The position numbers and the translations under genes were made by a program. DNA of 64,000 bases, taken from the NCBI GenBank assembly GCA_046349975.1, contig JAXMBH010000012.1:1-64000 (forward strand), in the 5' to 3' direction. The DNA comes from JABDGM01 sp046349975. Its GTDB lineage: Bacteria > Planctomycetota > Planctomycetia > Pirellulales > Lacipirellulaceae. Under the pieces are notes generated by a model, which ran no database searches, was not told where the DNA came from, and saw only the letters and a program-made list of their open reading frames with translations. This document shows positions 11,745 through 20,916 of the stretch, in pieces. Each line of letters starts with the position of its first letter. Position 1 is the first letter of the stretch.

Positions 11745-11750
11745 TAGAAT
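11745..11750 (+). promoter_or_regulatory. -10 element giving a predicted leaderless mRNA
   Basis: TAGAAT ends exactly six bases before the ATG at 11757, so transcription would start at or next to the initiation codon. The same spacing recurs at 29000 and 46860. Confidence 0.5.
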
Positions 11751-11756
11751 AGGACG

Positions 11757-13574
11757 ATGTTCGCTTGCAAAGCAATTCGGTTCCGAAGGTTCGCCGTGCG
11801 AGTTCTCGCCTTGGCGGCCGCCGTGTGCGCTGCTTCCGCCCGCCCCACCCCGGCCGACGTCATCGTCCTCTCCAACCGCACCGGCCGCCCGATGCCAATC
11901 CGCTTCGCCCCCGCCGGCGGCGCTGTCCAAACGCTCACGCTTGCCATCGGCGAGAACGTACCGCTGTACCTCGACGGCAAAGCTACTGTTTCATACTCCT
12001 CGCCCGGCGGCCCCAATAACTACTCGCTCGACGCCAACTCCGCCTACTTCTTCACCACCGGCCCCGGCGGCCGCATCAACCTCGAACGCATCGGCCTCGG
12101 CGAAGATGGCACGCTCCTCAAGGGCCACTCGCTTCCTGGCTCGGCCGCCCGCGCGCCGAACGCCACGATCACCGTCAAGATCCTCGTCGACGAAGAAGAG
12201 CCTGCCAAACAAATCGTGTGGGAACACCGCCTCCGCCGCCGCGTCGAAGCCGCGTCCGCCATCTTCGAAAAGTACTTCCACACCAAGCTCGAAGTCATCG
12301 CCGTCGGCACTTGGAATTCCGATAACGCCACCAACGACTTCTTCGCCTCGCTCGCCGAATTTGAAAAAGAAGTCGATCCCAAACCAGCCCGCCTCGCCAT
12401 CGGCTTCACCAGCCAATGGCAAATGACCCGCGGCCGTACCCACATGGCCGGCACCCGCGGCCCGTTCTCCACGCATATCCTCGCCCGCGAGGGTTCCCCG
12501 CAAATCAGCGAGCCGGAGAAGCTCGAATTTCTCATCCACGAGCTCGGCCACTTCTTCGGTTCCGCCCACAGTCCGGAACGCGAGAGCGTGATGCGGCCGG
12601 TGCTCGGCGACAACCGAGCCGGCCGCGCAAACATCCCGATTCAGTTCGATCCCGTAAACACGCTCGCCATCGCGATCATCAGCGAAGAAATGCGCCGCCG
12701 CGAGATCACCACGATGGGCGAGCTCGGCAGCGACACCCGCAAGCGCCTCGGCCAGATCTACATGGAGCTCGGCCGCGCGATCCCTGACGATCCTGCGGCC
12801 TTCCATTTCGCGCAAATTGTCCGCTCGGAAGACGCGACGCCGATTGTCGTCGCCACGCGCAAAGTGGTACAAGCGATCACCCAGGCGGCGCTCGAAAACC
12901 GCTCCTTACCGCCGCCCGTCGGCAGCAACAGCAACAGCACGATTCCCGCCCAACGCAAAGGCGACGAACTCACCGACTTCCTCGTCCGCCGCGCCGCCCG
13001 CGCCGCGACTGACCTGCCCGACGACCTTCGCCCCCGCGCGTTCGTCCTCGGCATCGTCATCGGCCTCGACGACGCCGGCCTGCTCACGCGACTCCCCGCG
13101 ACGGCGAACCTCGTCACCGCGATCGAACCGGCGAGCGAACGCCGCATCCGCCTCGCCATGCTCGGCGAACCTACACTCGCCGGCCGCGCCGACCTGCTCC
13201 GCCACTTCCTGATGTCCGCCTTCCTCGCCACGACAGCGAGTGTTGAGGCCGCTCAGACAACTGCGATCGGCAAGGAACTCGCCGATTCCCAAGGCCCCAG
13301 CGGCTTCAGCTTCGTCGATGTCGCCGCCGACCGCGCCGGCATCCGCTTCGCCTCCAGCGTGCTCGACAAGTCCGTGACTGTCCCCATCCTCGCGCTAACC
13401 TTCTCGTCCAAGGCCTTCATGCCAGATGTAGCCGGCCTCCCAGAAAAAATCGCCGCCAAGGATCTCACGGCCAACTACGGGAACACGGCCGACCCGCGCT
13501 TTCTCAAACAACTCAAAGACATCGACGACCGCATCCGCAAACTGCCGGGCTATCAACCGCTCAAGCTAAAGTAG
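11757..13574 (+). CDS. Secreted metzincin-type zinc protease
   Basis: 605 residues with an N-terminal export signal (basic FRRFAVRV then ALAAAVCAASA). The zinc site HELGHFFGSAH starts at about residue 261 and matches HExxHxxGxxH, with three histidines as ligands. SVMRP at about 279 supplies the Met-turn that defines metzincins. The region before it (ITVKILVDEEEP... about 140-260) fits the N-terminal half of a matrixin-like catalytic domain. The remaining 300 residues are helical and unassigned, with an internal AKDLTANYGN stretch near the end. It probably degrades proteins in the periplasm or outside. No adjacent inhibitor or secretion gene is seen. Confidence 0.8.
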   Translation: MFACKAIRFRRFAVRVLALAAAVCAASARPTPADVIVLSNRTGRPMPIRFAPAGGAVQTLTLAIGENVPLYLDGKATVSYSSPGGPNNYSLDANSAYFFTTGPGGRINLERIGLGEDGTLLKGHSLPGSAARAPNATITVKILVDEEEPAKQIVWEHRLRRRVEAASAIFEKYFHTKLEVIAVGTWNSDNATNDFFASLAEFEKEVDPKPARLAIGFTSQWQMTRGRTHMAGTRGPFSTHILAREGSPQISEPEKLEFLIHELGHFFGSAHSPERESVMRPVLGDNRAGRANIPIQFDPVNTLAIAIISEEMRRREITTMGELGSDTRKRLGQIYMELGRAIPDDPAAFHFAQIVRSEDATPIVVATRKVVQAITQAALENRSLPPPVGSNSNSTIPAQRKGDELTDFLVRRAARAATDLPDDLRPRAFVLGIVIGLDDAGLLTRLPATANLVTAIEPASERRIRLAMLGEPTLAGRADLLRHFLMSAFLATTASVEAAQTTAIGKELADSQGPSGFSFVDVAADRAGIRFASSVLDKSVTVPILALTFSSKAFMPDVAGLPEKIAAKDLTANYGNTADPRFLKQLKDIDDRIRKLPGYQPLKLK

Positions 13575-13901
13575 CCAACCCCAAACAGCCCTCGGTCTGA
13601 AGCACGCAGCGCAAGCAAGTGCCCAGCGCCGCCAACTCAAGCTGCCTTGGCCGATAACAAACGCGAATAGAGTGCAGCCCGCGCCGCGAATCTGAACGAA
13701 GTCCCGCTCACGTTGCTTCTCGCTGTTCACCGCTCGCGCAACCGGCTCATCTCACACGACTGCAAAACCTTGCCAATCGCACTTCGCAAATCCAGTACTC
13801 ACCACACCATCAGTGACGCATTCGTCCCCTCGACCTGACCAATTATCAGCATTAAAATGCGGCTCTTTGCTATTGATTCGGCTCCCCACGGTTGGATTTG
13901 A
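13575..13901. other. Intergenic region with a dispersed repeat
   Basis: 327 bases. It contains GCACGCAGCGCAAGCAAGTG (about 13602-13621), which recurs with similar flanks at about 19241-19260 after zwf. No gene is seen; a short minus-strand frame over 13799-14014 overlaps the HAD gene and is not called. Confidence 0.5.
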
Positions 13902-14768
13902 ATGCTAACGATTACGCCCAAGCACGAATTCCTCGTCGGCATCGATTCCGACGGCTGCGTCTTTGACTCCATGGAATTGAAGCACAAGGAATGCTTCATT
14001 CCGAACTTCATCAATCACTACGACCTCCAAGGCGTCAGCAAGTACGCCCGCGAGGCGGCCGAGTTCGTGAATCTGTACTCGAAGAGCCGCGGAGCGAACC
14101 GCTTCCCGGCGCTCATCGAACAGCTCGATTGGCTCCGCCGCCGGCCCGAAGTGAAGGCCCGCGGCATCAACGTGGCGAAACCCAAGGGCCTCATCGACTG
14201 GGCCACCCGTGAATCGAAGCTCGGCAACCCTGCGCTCGAAAAGGCCGTGGCAGAAACCGGCGACGCCGACCTCAAGCAAGCCCTCGCCTGGAGCGTCGCC
14301 GTCAACAAATCGATCGCCGACATGGTCCGCGCCGTGCCCCCATTCCCGTACGTCCGGCGCACGCTCGAACAACTCGCCACCAAGTGCGATATGCTCGTCT
14401 GCTCGCAAACTCCCAATGCCGCCCTTGAAGCCGAATGGCGCGAGCACGAAATCGATCAATACGTCTGCGCGATCTGCGGCCAAGAGATCGGCAGTAAGAA
14501 AGAATCGCTCACCAACGCCAAGCAATACAAGCCGAACCACACGCTCATGCTCGGCGACGCCCCCGGCGACTATAAAGCCGCCGCGGCGAACAATTGCCTC
14601 TTCTTTCCGATCAACCCTGGCAAAGAAGAAGCCAGCTGGGAACGCCTCTTCCTCGAAGGCATGCCCCGCTTCTTCGAAGGCCGCTTCGCCGGCGACTACC
14701 AAAAATCACTACTCGACGAATTCGACACGTATCTCCCCGACCGCCCATCCTGGCCGGTCGACGACTGA
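13902..14768 (+). CDS. HAD-superfamily hydrolase
   Basis: 288 residues with the HAD motifs: I, GIDSDGCVFD with nucleophile Asp15 and Asp17; II, the VCSQTPNAA region (about 166); and III/IV, LMLGDAPGDYKAA (about 216-228) with the acidic pair. A large helical cap of about 110 residues sits between motifs I and II, and includes GLIDWATRESKLGN. Likely a phosphatase acting on a sugar phosphate or similar small molecule. It precedes gnd by 84 bases on the same strand, so it may belong to pentose-phosphate or sugar metabolism, but that is context only. Confidence 0.8.
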   Translation: MLTITPKHEFLVGIDSDGCVFDSMELKHKECFIPNFINHYDLQGVSKYAREAAEFVNLYSKSRGANRFPALIEQLDWLRRRPEVKARGINVAKPKGLIDWATRESKLGNPALEKAVAETGDADLKQALAWSVAVNKSIADMVRAVPPFPYVRRTLEQLATKCDMLVCSQTPNAALEAEWREHEIDQYVCAICGQEIGSKKESLTNAKQYKPNHTLMLGDAPGDYKAAAANNCLFFPINPGKEEASWERLFLEGMPRFFEGRFAGDYQKSLLDEFDTYLPDRPSWPVDD

Positions 14769-14852
14769 GTCAAGAGTCGGGAGACAAGAGTCAAGAGCCG
14801 GCAAGACATTCATCTGCAACGGACTACAGACCACGGACAACGGACAAACAAT

Positions 14853-16289
14853 ATGCCACAAGATTGTGACCTCGGCCTCGTCGGCCTCGCCGTCATGGGC
14901 GAGAACCTCGCCCTCAACATCGAAAGCCGCGGCTACAAAGTCGCCGTCTTCAATCGCACCACCGAGAAGGTCGACGAGTTCATCGCCGGCCGCGCGAAGG
15001 GCAAGAAATTCGTCGGCTGCCACTCGCTCGCCGACCTCGTCGCGAACCTCGCCAAGCCGCGCAAAGTGATGATGATGGTCAAAGCCGGCCCGGCGGTCGA
15101 CGACCTCATCGAAACGCTGCTGCCGCACCTCGAAAAAGGCGACATCCTCATCGACGGCGGCAACACCTACTACGCCGACACCGAACGCCGCACCAAGTAC
15201 ATCGAAGAGAAAGGGCTGCTCTACATCGGCACCGGCGTATCCGGCGGCGAAGAAGGCGCGCTCAAAGGCCCTAGCATGATGCCCGGCGGTAGCCCCGCCG
15301 CCTGGCCGGCTGTGAAGCCCATCTTCCAAGCCATCTCGGCCAAAGTCGGCCCCAAGGGCGATATCCCCTGCTGCGAATGGGTTGGCCCCCGCGGCGCCGG
15401 CCACTACGTGAAGATGGTCCACAACGGCATCGAATACGGCGACATGCAGCTCATCTGCGAAGCCTACTTCATGATGCGGGAAGCCCTCGGCCTCTCGAAC
15501 GAAGAGCTCTACGACGTGTTCGCCGAGTGGAACCGCGGTGAACTCGATAGCTATCTCATCGAAATCACGCGCGACATCTTCAGCGTGAAAGATAAGGACG
15601 GCAACGGCTTCCTCGTCGACAAGATCATGGATAAAGCCGGCGCCAAAGGCACCGGCAAATGGATGAGCCAGCTCGCCCTCGACCACGGCGTGCCCAGCAC
15701 GCTCGTGACCGAAGCCGTCTACGCCCGCTGCCTCTCCGCAATGAAAGACGCCCGCACCCGCGCGAGCAAAGTCCTCAGCGGCCCTTCCGGAAAGTACACC
15801 GGCGACAAGAAGGCGTTCGTCGAAAAAATCCGCCACGCCCTCTACGCGTCGAAGATCTGCAGCTACGCCCAAGGCTTCGTCCAACTGCAAGCCGCCGCGG
15901 CCGAATTTAACTGGCCGCTCAACTACGGCGAGTGCGCCCTACTCTGGCGTGGCGGCTGCATCATCCGCGCCGTCTTCCTCGATCGCATCAAGGAAGCGTT
16001 CGACGCCGATCCGAAACTCGAGAACCTGTTGCTCGCCCCGTACTTCGCGAAGGCAGTCGCAGAGGTCCAAGACTCCTGGCGACACGTCGTTGCCACCTCG
16101 GCCGAGCTCGGCATCCCCGTCCCAGCCTTCTCCGCCGCCCTCGCCTATTACGACGGCTACCGCCGCGAACGCCTGCCGGCGAACCTGCTCCAAGCCCAAC
16201 GCGACTACTTCGGCGCCCACACCTATGAACGCCTCGACAAACGGGGCGTATTCCACACCGACTGGATCCGCGAACGAACCGTGAAGTAG
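14853..16289 (+). CDS. gnd: 6-phosphogluconate dehydrogenase (decarboxylating)
   Basis: 478 residues, close to the 468-480 of the dimeric NADP enzyme that makes ribulose 5-phosphate and CO2 in the oxidative pentose phosphate pathway. Seen: the nucleotide-binding GLAVMGENLALNI at the N-terminus, VSGGEEGALKGPSMMPGG (about residue 130), and the substrate/catalytic segment GAGHYVKMVHNGIEYGD (about 180-196) with Lys and Glu. ALLWRGGCIIRAVFL (about 365) and the end HTDWIRERTVK also fit. Zwf lies 1.5 kb downstream on the same strand, with an SDR gene and a small gene between. Confidence 0.96.
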   Translation: MPQDCDLGLVGLAVMGENLALNIESRGYKVAVFNRTTEKVDEFIAGRAKGKKFVGCHSLADLVANLAKPRKVMMMVKAGPAVDDLIETLLPHLEKGDILIDGGNTYYADTERRTKYIEEKGLLYIGTGVSGGEEGALKGPSMMPGGSPAAWPAVKPIFQAISAKVGPKGDIPCCEWVGPRGAGHYVKMVHNGIEYGDMQLICEAYFMMREALGLSNEELYDVFAEWNRGELDSYLIEITRDIFSVKDKDGNGFLVDKIMDKAGAKGTGKWMSQLALDHGVPSTLVTEAVYARCLSAMKDARTRASKVLSGPSGKYTGDKKAFVEKIRHALYASKICSYAQGFVQLQAAAAEFNWPLNYGECALLWRGGCIIRAVFLDRIKEAFDADPKLENLLLAPYFAKAVAEVQDSWRHVVATSAELGIPVPAFSAALAYYDGYRRERLPANLLQAQRDYFGAHTYERLDKRGVFHTDWIRERTVK

Positions 16290-16337
16290 GTGCCGCGAGC
16301 CGAGCGGCACCCGTTTTGGTTACCGTCGGAAAGAATA

Positions 16338-16446
16338 AGTCCACAGATTACGCAGATGTTCGCAGATATCGATTCGAGACGATGAACTACTGAATCATTC
16401 GTCTGCTTCATTCTTCATCTGCGTAAATCTGCGCAATCTGTGGACT
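16338..16446. repeat. Inverted repeat of the CCACAGATTACGCAGAT type
   Basis: Left arm AGTCCACAGATTACGCAGAT from 16338 and right arm ATCTGCGTAAATCTGCGCAA to 16446 (ending TCTGTGGACT) are imperfect reverse complements. This motif type is a familiar dispersed intergenic repeat in many bacteria. Confidence 0.65.
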
Positions 16447-16500
16447 AAATAATACTCAAACCAGCAATCATGTCCGCCTCGGCTCGGCGGACCTACGCCC

Positions 16501-17280
16501 ATGTCCGACTATCTTCAAAAACTCTTCAGCCTCGAAGGTCACACGGCTGTCGTCATCGGCGGCACTGGCGTCCTCGGTGGCGAGTTCTGTATGGGCCTGG
16601 CCCAAGCCGGCGCGAACGTCGTCGTCGCCGGCCGCAGCGTCGAACGCGGCAACGAACGTGTCGCCAAAATCAAATCGCTCGGCGGCAGCGCATCTTTCGC
16701 CGAAGTCGACGCCTCGAGCCGCGAATCGGTCCAACAACTACTCGACACCCTCGTCGGCCTGCACGGCCGCGTCTACGCCCTCGTCAACTGCGCCGGCGTC
16801 AACTCACCGACGCCCTACTTCGACATCCCCGACGACGAGTTCGATAAGATCATCAAAACGAACCTCTTCGCCACGCACCTCGGCTGCCAAATCTTCGGCA
16901 AACACATGACCGAAGCCGGCACGGGCGCGATCCTCAACATCGGCAGCGTCACGAGCTATCGCCCGCTGTCGAAAGTCTTCGCTTACTCGGCCTCCAAAGC
17001 CGCCGTGCTCAACCTCACGCAAAACGTTGCCCGGGAATTCGCTCCCAAGGGCGTCCGCGTCAACTGTCTCTGCCCCGGCTTCTTCCCGGCCGAACAGAAT
17101 CGAAAAATTCTCGACCCGTCGCGCGTCGAAGCGATTCTCCGCCACACCCCCATGGGCCGCCTCGGCGACGCCCCCGAACTCATCGGCGCCGCCCTGCTCC
17201 TTCTCTCCCCCGTCGCCGGCAGCTTCATCACCGGCGAAGCCATCTACGTCGACGGCGGCTTCACCTCTATGACGATCTGA
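16501..17280 (+). CDS. Short-chain dehydrogenase/reductase (possible fructuronate reductase type)
   Basis: 259 residues of the classical SDR fold: cofactor motif VVIGGTGVLGGEF (about residue 18), NCAGV (about 96), catalytic Ser in NIGSVTSY (about 143) and the YSASKAAV active-site Tyr/Lys (about 162), then GFITGEAIYVDGG-like end (SFITGEAIYVDGG). The opening (LFSLEGHTAVVIGGTGVLGG) resembles SDR-type D-mannonate oxidoreductases of hexuronate catabolism, which would fit a place between gnd and zwf. The substrate is inferred, not shown. Confidence 0.85.
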   Translation: MSDYLQKLFSLEGHTAVVIGGTGVLGGEFCMGLAQAGANVVVAGRSVERGNERVAKIKSLGGSASFAEVDASSRESVQQLLDTLVGLHGRVYALVNCAGVNSPTPYFDIPDDEFDKIIKTNLFATHLGCQIFGKHMTEAGTGAILNIGSVTSYRPLSKVFAYSASKAAVLNLTQNVAREFAPKGVRVNCLCPGFFPAEQNRKILDPSRVEAILRHTPMGRLGDAPELIGAALLLLSPVAGSFITGEAIYVDGGFTSMTI

Positions 17281-17291
17281 GCACCACGACT

Positions 17292-17567
17292 ATGGCTGAC
17301 ATGCATGTCGACGAGGTTGTCTATGACGGATCAGCCGAGCAATTCGCCCAGCTTCCCACACTATTGAAAGAAGGCAAACGAATACTTTGTCGTCGATGCC
17401 GATCGGAACTCATTATTGCGCTGGACCTTGAAACTGCGAATCGCCTTAAAGTTCATACTGGAGTCTATTGCCCTAAGAATTCATCACATGTGTGCATCCT
17501 GATCGAACTTGTCGACGCGCGACGCAAGATATTGAAGTTCTTCAGCGAACTGAACGACCGGCAGTGA
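17292..17567 (+). CDS. Small hypothetical protein with a possible zinc ribbon
   Basis: 91 residues beginning 12 bases after the SDR stop, so probably co-transcribed. A CRRCRSEL knuckle (about residue 34) and later Cys residues in YCPKNSSHVC (about 60-69) could bind one metal ion. The rest is a mixed alpha/beta sequence. I recognise no family. The composition is less GC-biased than its neighbours, but the frame is protein-like and the start position fits the context. Confidence 0.55.
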   Translation: MADMHVDEVVYDGSAEQFAQLPTLLKEGKRILCRRCRSELIIALDLETANRLKVHTGVYCPKNSSHVCILIELVDARRKILKFFSELNDRQ

Positions 17568-17745
17568 TAAGCCTCGCAGTTCAGCCTTTCTTAACCTCCC
17601 ACGATCACTCTCCGCGTTGGGGCACGCGTCGTGCTTAAGTCCCGCCGCGCCCTTCCCTACCAGGGGGCCCACCCGCTACGATTGCCCGTCGGCATTCGCG
17701 TTCTGCCTTCCCCCCTCCCCCTTCCGCCTTCCCCCCTCGCGCAGC

Positions 17746-19200
17746 ATGCCCCACACCATCGTCATCTTCGGCGCCTCCGGCGACCTCACGCATCGCAAGC
17801 TCGTCCCGGCGCTCTATAACTTGTTCCGCAAAGGCCGGCTGCCGCCAGACACGCGCATCGTCGGCTTCTCACGCACCGAGTTCACGCACGCCGCCTGGCG
17901 GGCCGACCTGAAAACCGCCCTCACGAAGTACGTCGGCAAGGACTTCGACGAGACCCTGTGGGACAAGTTCGCCCCGAACATCTACTATCACTCCGGCGAC
18001 ATCGAACAACCCGACGACTTCACCAAGCTCGCCACGCTGCTCAAGGAAATTGAAGGCTCCGAAACTAGCACGCGCGTGTATTACCTCGCCACCGCCCCGC
18101 GCTTTTACGGGCCCGCCGTCGAGCAGCTCGGCCGCGCCGGCCTCGCCGCCGAAAATGGCGGCAAGCGCCGCGTGATCATCGAGAAACCCTTCGGCACCGA
18201 TCTCGCCTCCGCTAAGAAACTCAACGCCGCCGTCCACGCCGTCTTCAACGAACGCCAGGTCTACCGCATCGACCATTACCTTGGCAAGGAAACGGTGCAG
18301 AACTTGTTGGTGCTCCGCTTCGCCAACACGATCTTCGAACCGATCTGGAATCGCAATTACATCGACCACGTGCAAATTACCGTGGCGGAAGAAGTCGATG
18401 TCGGCCGCCGCGCCGGCTATTACGACACCGCCGGCGTCATGCGCGACATGTTCCAGAACCACCTGCTGCAGCTTGTGATGGTCACGGCCATGGAAACGCC
18501 CGTCCGCTACGAAGCCGACGCCATCCGCGACGAGAAAGTGAAAGTGCTGCAGGCCGTTCGCCCGCTCACCGGCGCCGACGTCCATCGCGACACCTTCCGC
18601 GGCCAATATCGCGACTATGCCTCCGCCGAAGGTGTCCGCCCCAACAGTCGCAACGCCACCTTTGCCGCCGTGAAATTGTGGATCGACAATTGGCGCTGGC
18701 AAGGCGTGCCGTTTTACCTGCGCAGCGGCAAAGTCATGTCGTGCCGCACCACGCAGATCGTCGTCCAATTCCACGAGCCGCCGCACATGCTCTTTCCCGG
18801 CGGCCCCAAGAACGTGATCGACGCGAACCGGCTCGTCATCCAAGTGCAGCCCGCCGAAGGCATCCAGCTCGAGTTCGAAACCAAAGTCCCCGACGCCGGC
18901 ATGCGGCTTCGCCAGACTGCGCTCGACTTCAGCTACGGCCGGGAATTCCGTGGCAACATTCCCGAAGCCTACGAACGCCTGCTGCTCGACGCCCTCGAGG
19001 GCGACGCCAGCCTGTTTGCCCGCGCCGACGAAGTCGAGGCCGCCTGGAGTATCTGCGACCCTATTCTGCAAGAATGGCAAGCCAGCGATCTGCCCGACCT
19101 CCACTACTACGAGCGCGGCCTCTGGGGCCCCGACGAATGCAGCGACTGGATGGCCGCCCAAGGCCGCAACTGGTACGACATCTGCCCCGTACTGCATTGA
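17746..19200 (+). CDS. zwf: Glucose-6-phosphate 1-dehydrogenase
   Basis: 484 residues, typical of the family, which makes 6-phosphogluconolactone and NADPH. The start is set at the ATG 17746 because MPHTIVIFGASGDLTHRKL is the conserved N-terminus (GASGDLT cofactor loop); the longer upstream frame is pyrimidine-rich and non-homologous. The signature RIDHYLGKETVQN with catalytic His lies at about residue 175, and EKPFGTD at about 145. The C-terminus ends in DLHYYERGLWGP... as in many family members. Together with gnd it covers two of the three oxidative pentose phosphate steps. Confidence 0.96.
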   Translation: MPHTIVIFGASGDLTHRKLVPALYNLFRKGRLPPDTRIVGFSRTEFTHAAWRADLKTALTKYVGKDFDETLWDKFAPNIYYHSGDIEQPDDFTKLATLLKEIEGSETSTRVYYLATAPRFYGPAVEQLGRAGLAAENGGKRRVIIEKPFGTDLASAKKLNAAVHAVFNERQVYRIDHYLGKETVQNLLVLRFANTIFEPIWNRNYIDHVQITVAEEVDVGRRAGYYDTAGVMRDMFQNHLLQLVMVTAMETPVRYEADAIRDEKVKVLQAVRPLTGADVHRDTFRGQYRDYASAEGVRPNSRNATFAAVKLWIDNWRWQGVPFYLRSGKVMSCRTTQIVVQFHEPPHMLFPGGPKNVIDANRLVIQVQPAEGIQLEFETKVPDAGMRLRQTALDFSYGREFRGNIPEAYERLLLDALEGDASLFARADEVEAAWSICDPILQEWQASDLPDLHYYERGLWGPDECSDWMAAQGRNWYDICPVLH

Positions 19201-19563
19201 CGTGGATGCAAACGCCCGCGCTCCGAACAGCCCCGGTACGGAGCACGCAGCGCAAGCAAGTGCCGCCCGCCACAAATCTTGCCACCCGCCCCGTTTAGCC
19301 ACGATGCGGAGCGGAGCGCTCGCCACGCCCATAATGCAGATGGCCATAAATACTAATGGACATCCGTTCCAAAAGCTGCTATATTGCCCACGCGCCTCCA
19401 CATCGCAATCGCTCATTGACAACCAAACACCAAAGTTTGACCGCATCGCTACCTTGCGGCTGCGCTACCGCCGCGCGCCCAATCGGCTTCGCACACGATG
19501 GGCGACTCCAAATGCGGGAAATCATTAGCAGCGCAAGACCCCCGTGCCATTCTCAATATTCAC
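19201..19563. other. Intergenic region left of the mobile element
   Basis: 363 bases with a copy of the dispersed repeat GCACGCAGCGCAAGCAAGTG (about 19241-19260). No gene recognised. It ends at the target-site duplication of the following element. Confidence 0.5.
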
Positions 19564-19598
19564 GGAGTTTTGGCACTGGTAATCTAAGTGGTGGGATT
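19564..19598. repeat. Target-site duplication and left inverted repeat
   Basis: GGAGTTTT (19564-19571) is followed directly by the 27-bp left inverted repeat (19572-19598), which begins GGCACTGGTAATCTAAGTGG. Both are mirrored at the other end. Confidence 0.92.
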
Positions 19599-19604
19599 TG
19601 ATTT

Positions 19605-19808
19605 TTAGCACGATCCGTATCGAGAGAAGAATCCAAGCAAACCGAAAACGGTCATCAACACGACAAGCAACCACAGTGACTGTCTTCCCTCGATACACAT
19701 CGCCAGCCAAATCACAGCGCCCACTCCCATTTGAACAAGTACCAGGATGGCTGTAAGTCCTGGTGAAGCTATCTTGTTGCGTTTGCGATCAGTTCTTTGA
19801 TCGTCCAT
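19605..19808 (-). CDS. Possible small two-helix membrane protein
   Basis: 67 codons with two strong hydrophobic stretches (LTAILVLVQMGVGAVIWLAM and LWLLVVLMTVFGLLGFF) after a charged start (MDDQRTDRKRNK). Its ATG lies 40 bases inside the end of the transposase gene, and its stop lies just inside the left inverted repeat. No ribosome binding site is evident, so it may depend on coupling or may be a chance frame. Function unknown. Confidence 0.4.
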   Translation of the reverse strand: MDDQRTDRKRNKIASPGLTAILVLVQMGVGAVIWLAMCIEGRQSLWLLVVLMTVFGLLGFFSRYGSC

Positions 19809-20722
19809 ACGTGGTCCGTTAGCCCACTGGCCATCGCCGGTGTTTTGCCTTTCAAGGTTTCGTGCTTCCGGCCGAAATTATACCAGGCCACGAACAGCGC
19901 CTGCATAGCCGTGTGGTGGCGCAGGCTCTTGGAGTGGGCATTGGTCAATCGTGTATAGCGCCGCAGGCTCATCCGGTAGGTGAGGTTGAACCGCTCGATA
20001 TGGCTGGTGCATATCGAATCCTCTTCGGGCTCGCCGAAGATCGGCAGTTTCTCGGCGCTTATTATCTTGGCCGGGCTGTAGCGGGTCTGCTCTTGGGTCG
20101 AGCTGTAGACTTTTATCAGTTGGGCGAAGTCGACTTGCATCCCGAAGGCAAAGGGGACGTTGTTCTTGTAGGCCGCTAGGCCATCGGTGGTAAGCTGGAA
20201 TCGACCGCTGCCGATAGCCGCCTTCAGCTTGAGCATGAGCGCCCAGCACGTGTCACTATCACGCTGGCCGACTTGGTGAGCCAAGATCAGCTTCGTATTG
20301 CGTTCGATGGCGAGGAATGTCCAGGTGTCGCCATGCTCGCCGGGCGACTTGCCCTGCGCCACGTGGGTCTTTTCCTTCATCCCGATAAAGCCCCAGATTT
20401 CGTCCACTTGCAGCTCGTTGACCTCAACTCCCTTAACGGTCGATTCCAGCATCCGGGCGCAGCCCTCGCCAACCAGGATAATGAGGTCGGCCAAGGTTTG
20501 CCGGCAGAGCCCCGTGATGCGCTGGACGCTGCGAACGCTCATTCCTTCCAATAGGAGGTTGAGCGCCAGCGTGGCTTGCTTCATATCCACCCGCATATTG
20601 CCGAGCGGACCGGATTCTTCCACGAACGTCGCGCCGCAGGCCGCGCACTTATACCGCTGGTTGCCGCACTTGTTCTTGCCGTGCTTGTGTTTCTTTTCGT
20701 GGGTGCAGCTTATGACGATCAT
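19769..20722 (-). CDS. IS1-like single-ORF transposase
   Basis: 317 residues. The N-terminus has a zinc-knuckle of InsA type (CTHEKK... NQRYKCAACG), then a helix-turn-helix region with SVRSVQRITGLCRQTLADLI. The catalytic half has the IS1/InsB-type acidic residues: VDEIWGFIG (about residue 108), TTDGLAAYK (about 180), and HIERFNLTYRMSLRRYTR (about 245), which includes the conserved E and NL-R pattern. Unlike E. coli IS1, both parts are in one frame with no frameshift. It is the only transposase in the 4-kb element and so the likely agent of its movement. Confidence 0.85.
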   Translation of the reverse strand: MIVISCTHEKKHKHGKNKCGNQRYKCAACGATFVEESGPLGNMRVDMKQATLALNLLLEGMSVRSVQRITGLCRQTLADLIILVGEGCARMLESTVKGVEVNELQVDEIWGFIGMKEKTHVAQGKSPGEHGDTWTFLAIERNTKLILAHQVGQRDSDTCWALMLKLKAAIGSGRFQLTTDGLAAYKNNVPFAFGMQVDFAQLIKVYSSTQEQTRYSPAKIISAEKLPIFGEPEEDSICTSHIERFNLTYRMSLRRYTRLTNAHSKSLRHHTAMQALFVAWYNFGRKHETLKGKTPAMASGLTDHVWTIKELIANATR

Positions 20723-20799
20723 CGCGGGAGCTTTCTGTCTTTTGCGCTTCCGCTATAATCGAGGTACTAGGCACGATTAGCGAAAGCTAGTTGTACTTG

Positions 20800-20835
20800 C
20801 CCCGCCACAGGCTTGCCGGCTTGTGACGGGGTTTT
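20800..20835 (+). terminator. Hairpin terminator
   Basis: CCCCGCCACAGGC pairs with GCTTGTGACGGGG (with two G-T pairs) and is followed by TTTTC. It stands between the divergent transposase and regulator genes and would insulate the regulator promoter from upstream plus-strand transcription. Confidence 0.55.
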
Positions 20836-20851
20836 CTATTGCTGGATTTAT

Positions 20852-20909
20852 TATACCCATAATTAATCGGCTATGCAAGTGTTGACACCAACATTTTTAT
20901 GGGTATATT
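20852..20909 (+). promoter_or_regulatory. Promoter inside an inverted-repeat operator
   Basis: TTGACA (20882-20887), a 16-base spacer and TATATT (20904-20909). Eleven-base inverted repeats TATACCCATAA (20852-20862) and TTATGGGTATA (20897-20907) flank the -35, and the right one overlaps the -10. This layout fits autorepression by the small DNA-binding protein whose ATG follows seven bases after the -10. Confidence 0.6.
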
Positions 20910-20916
20910 TATTTGC

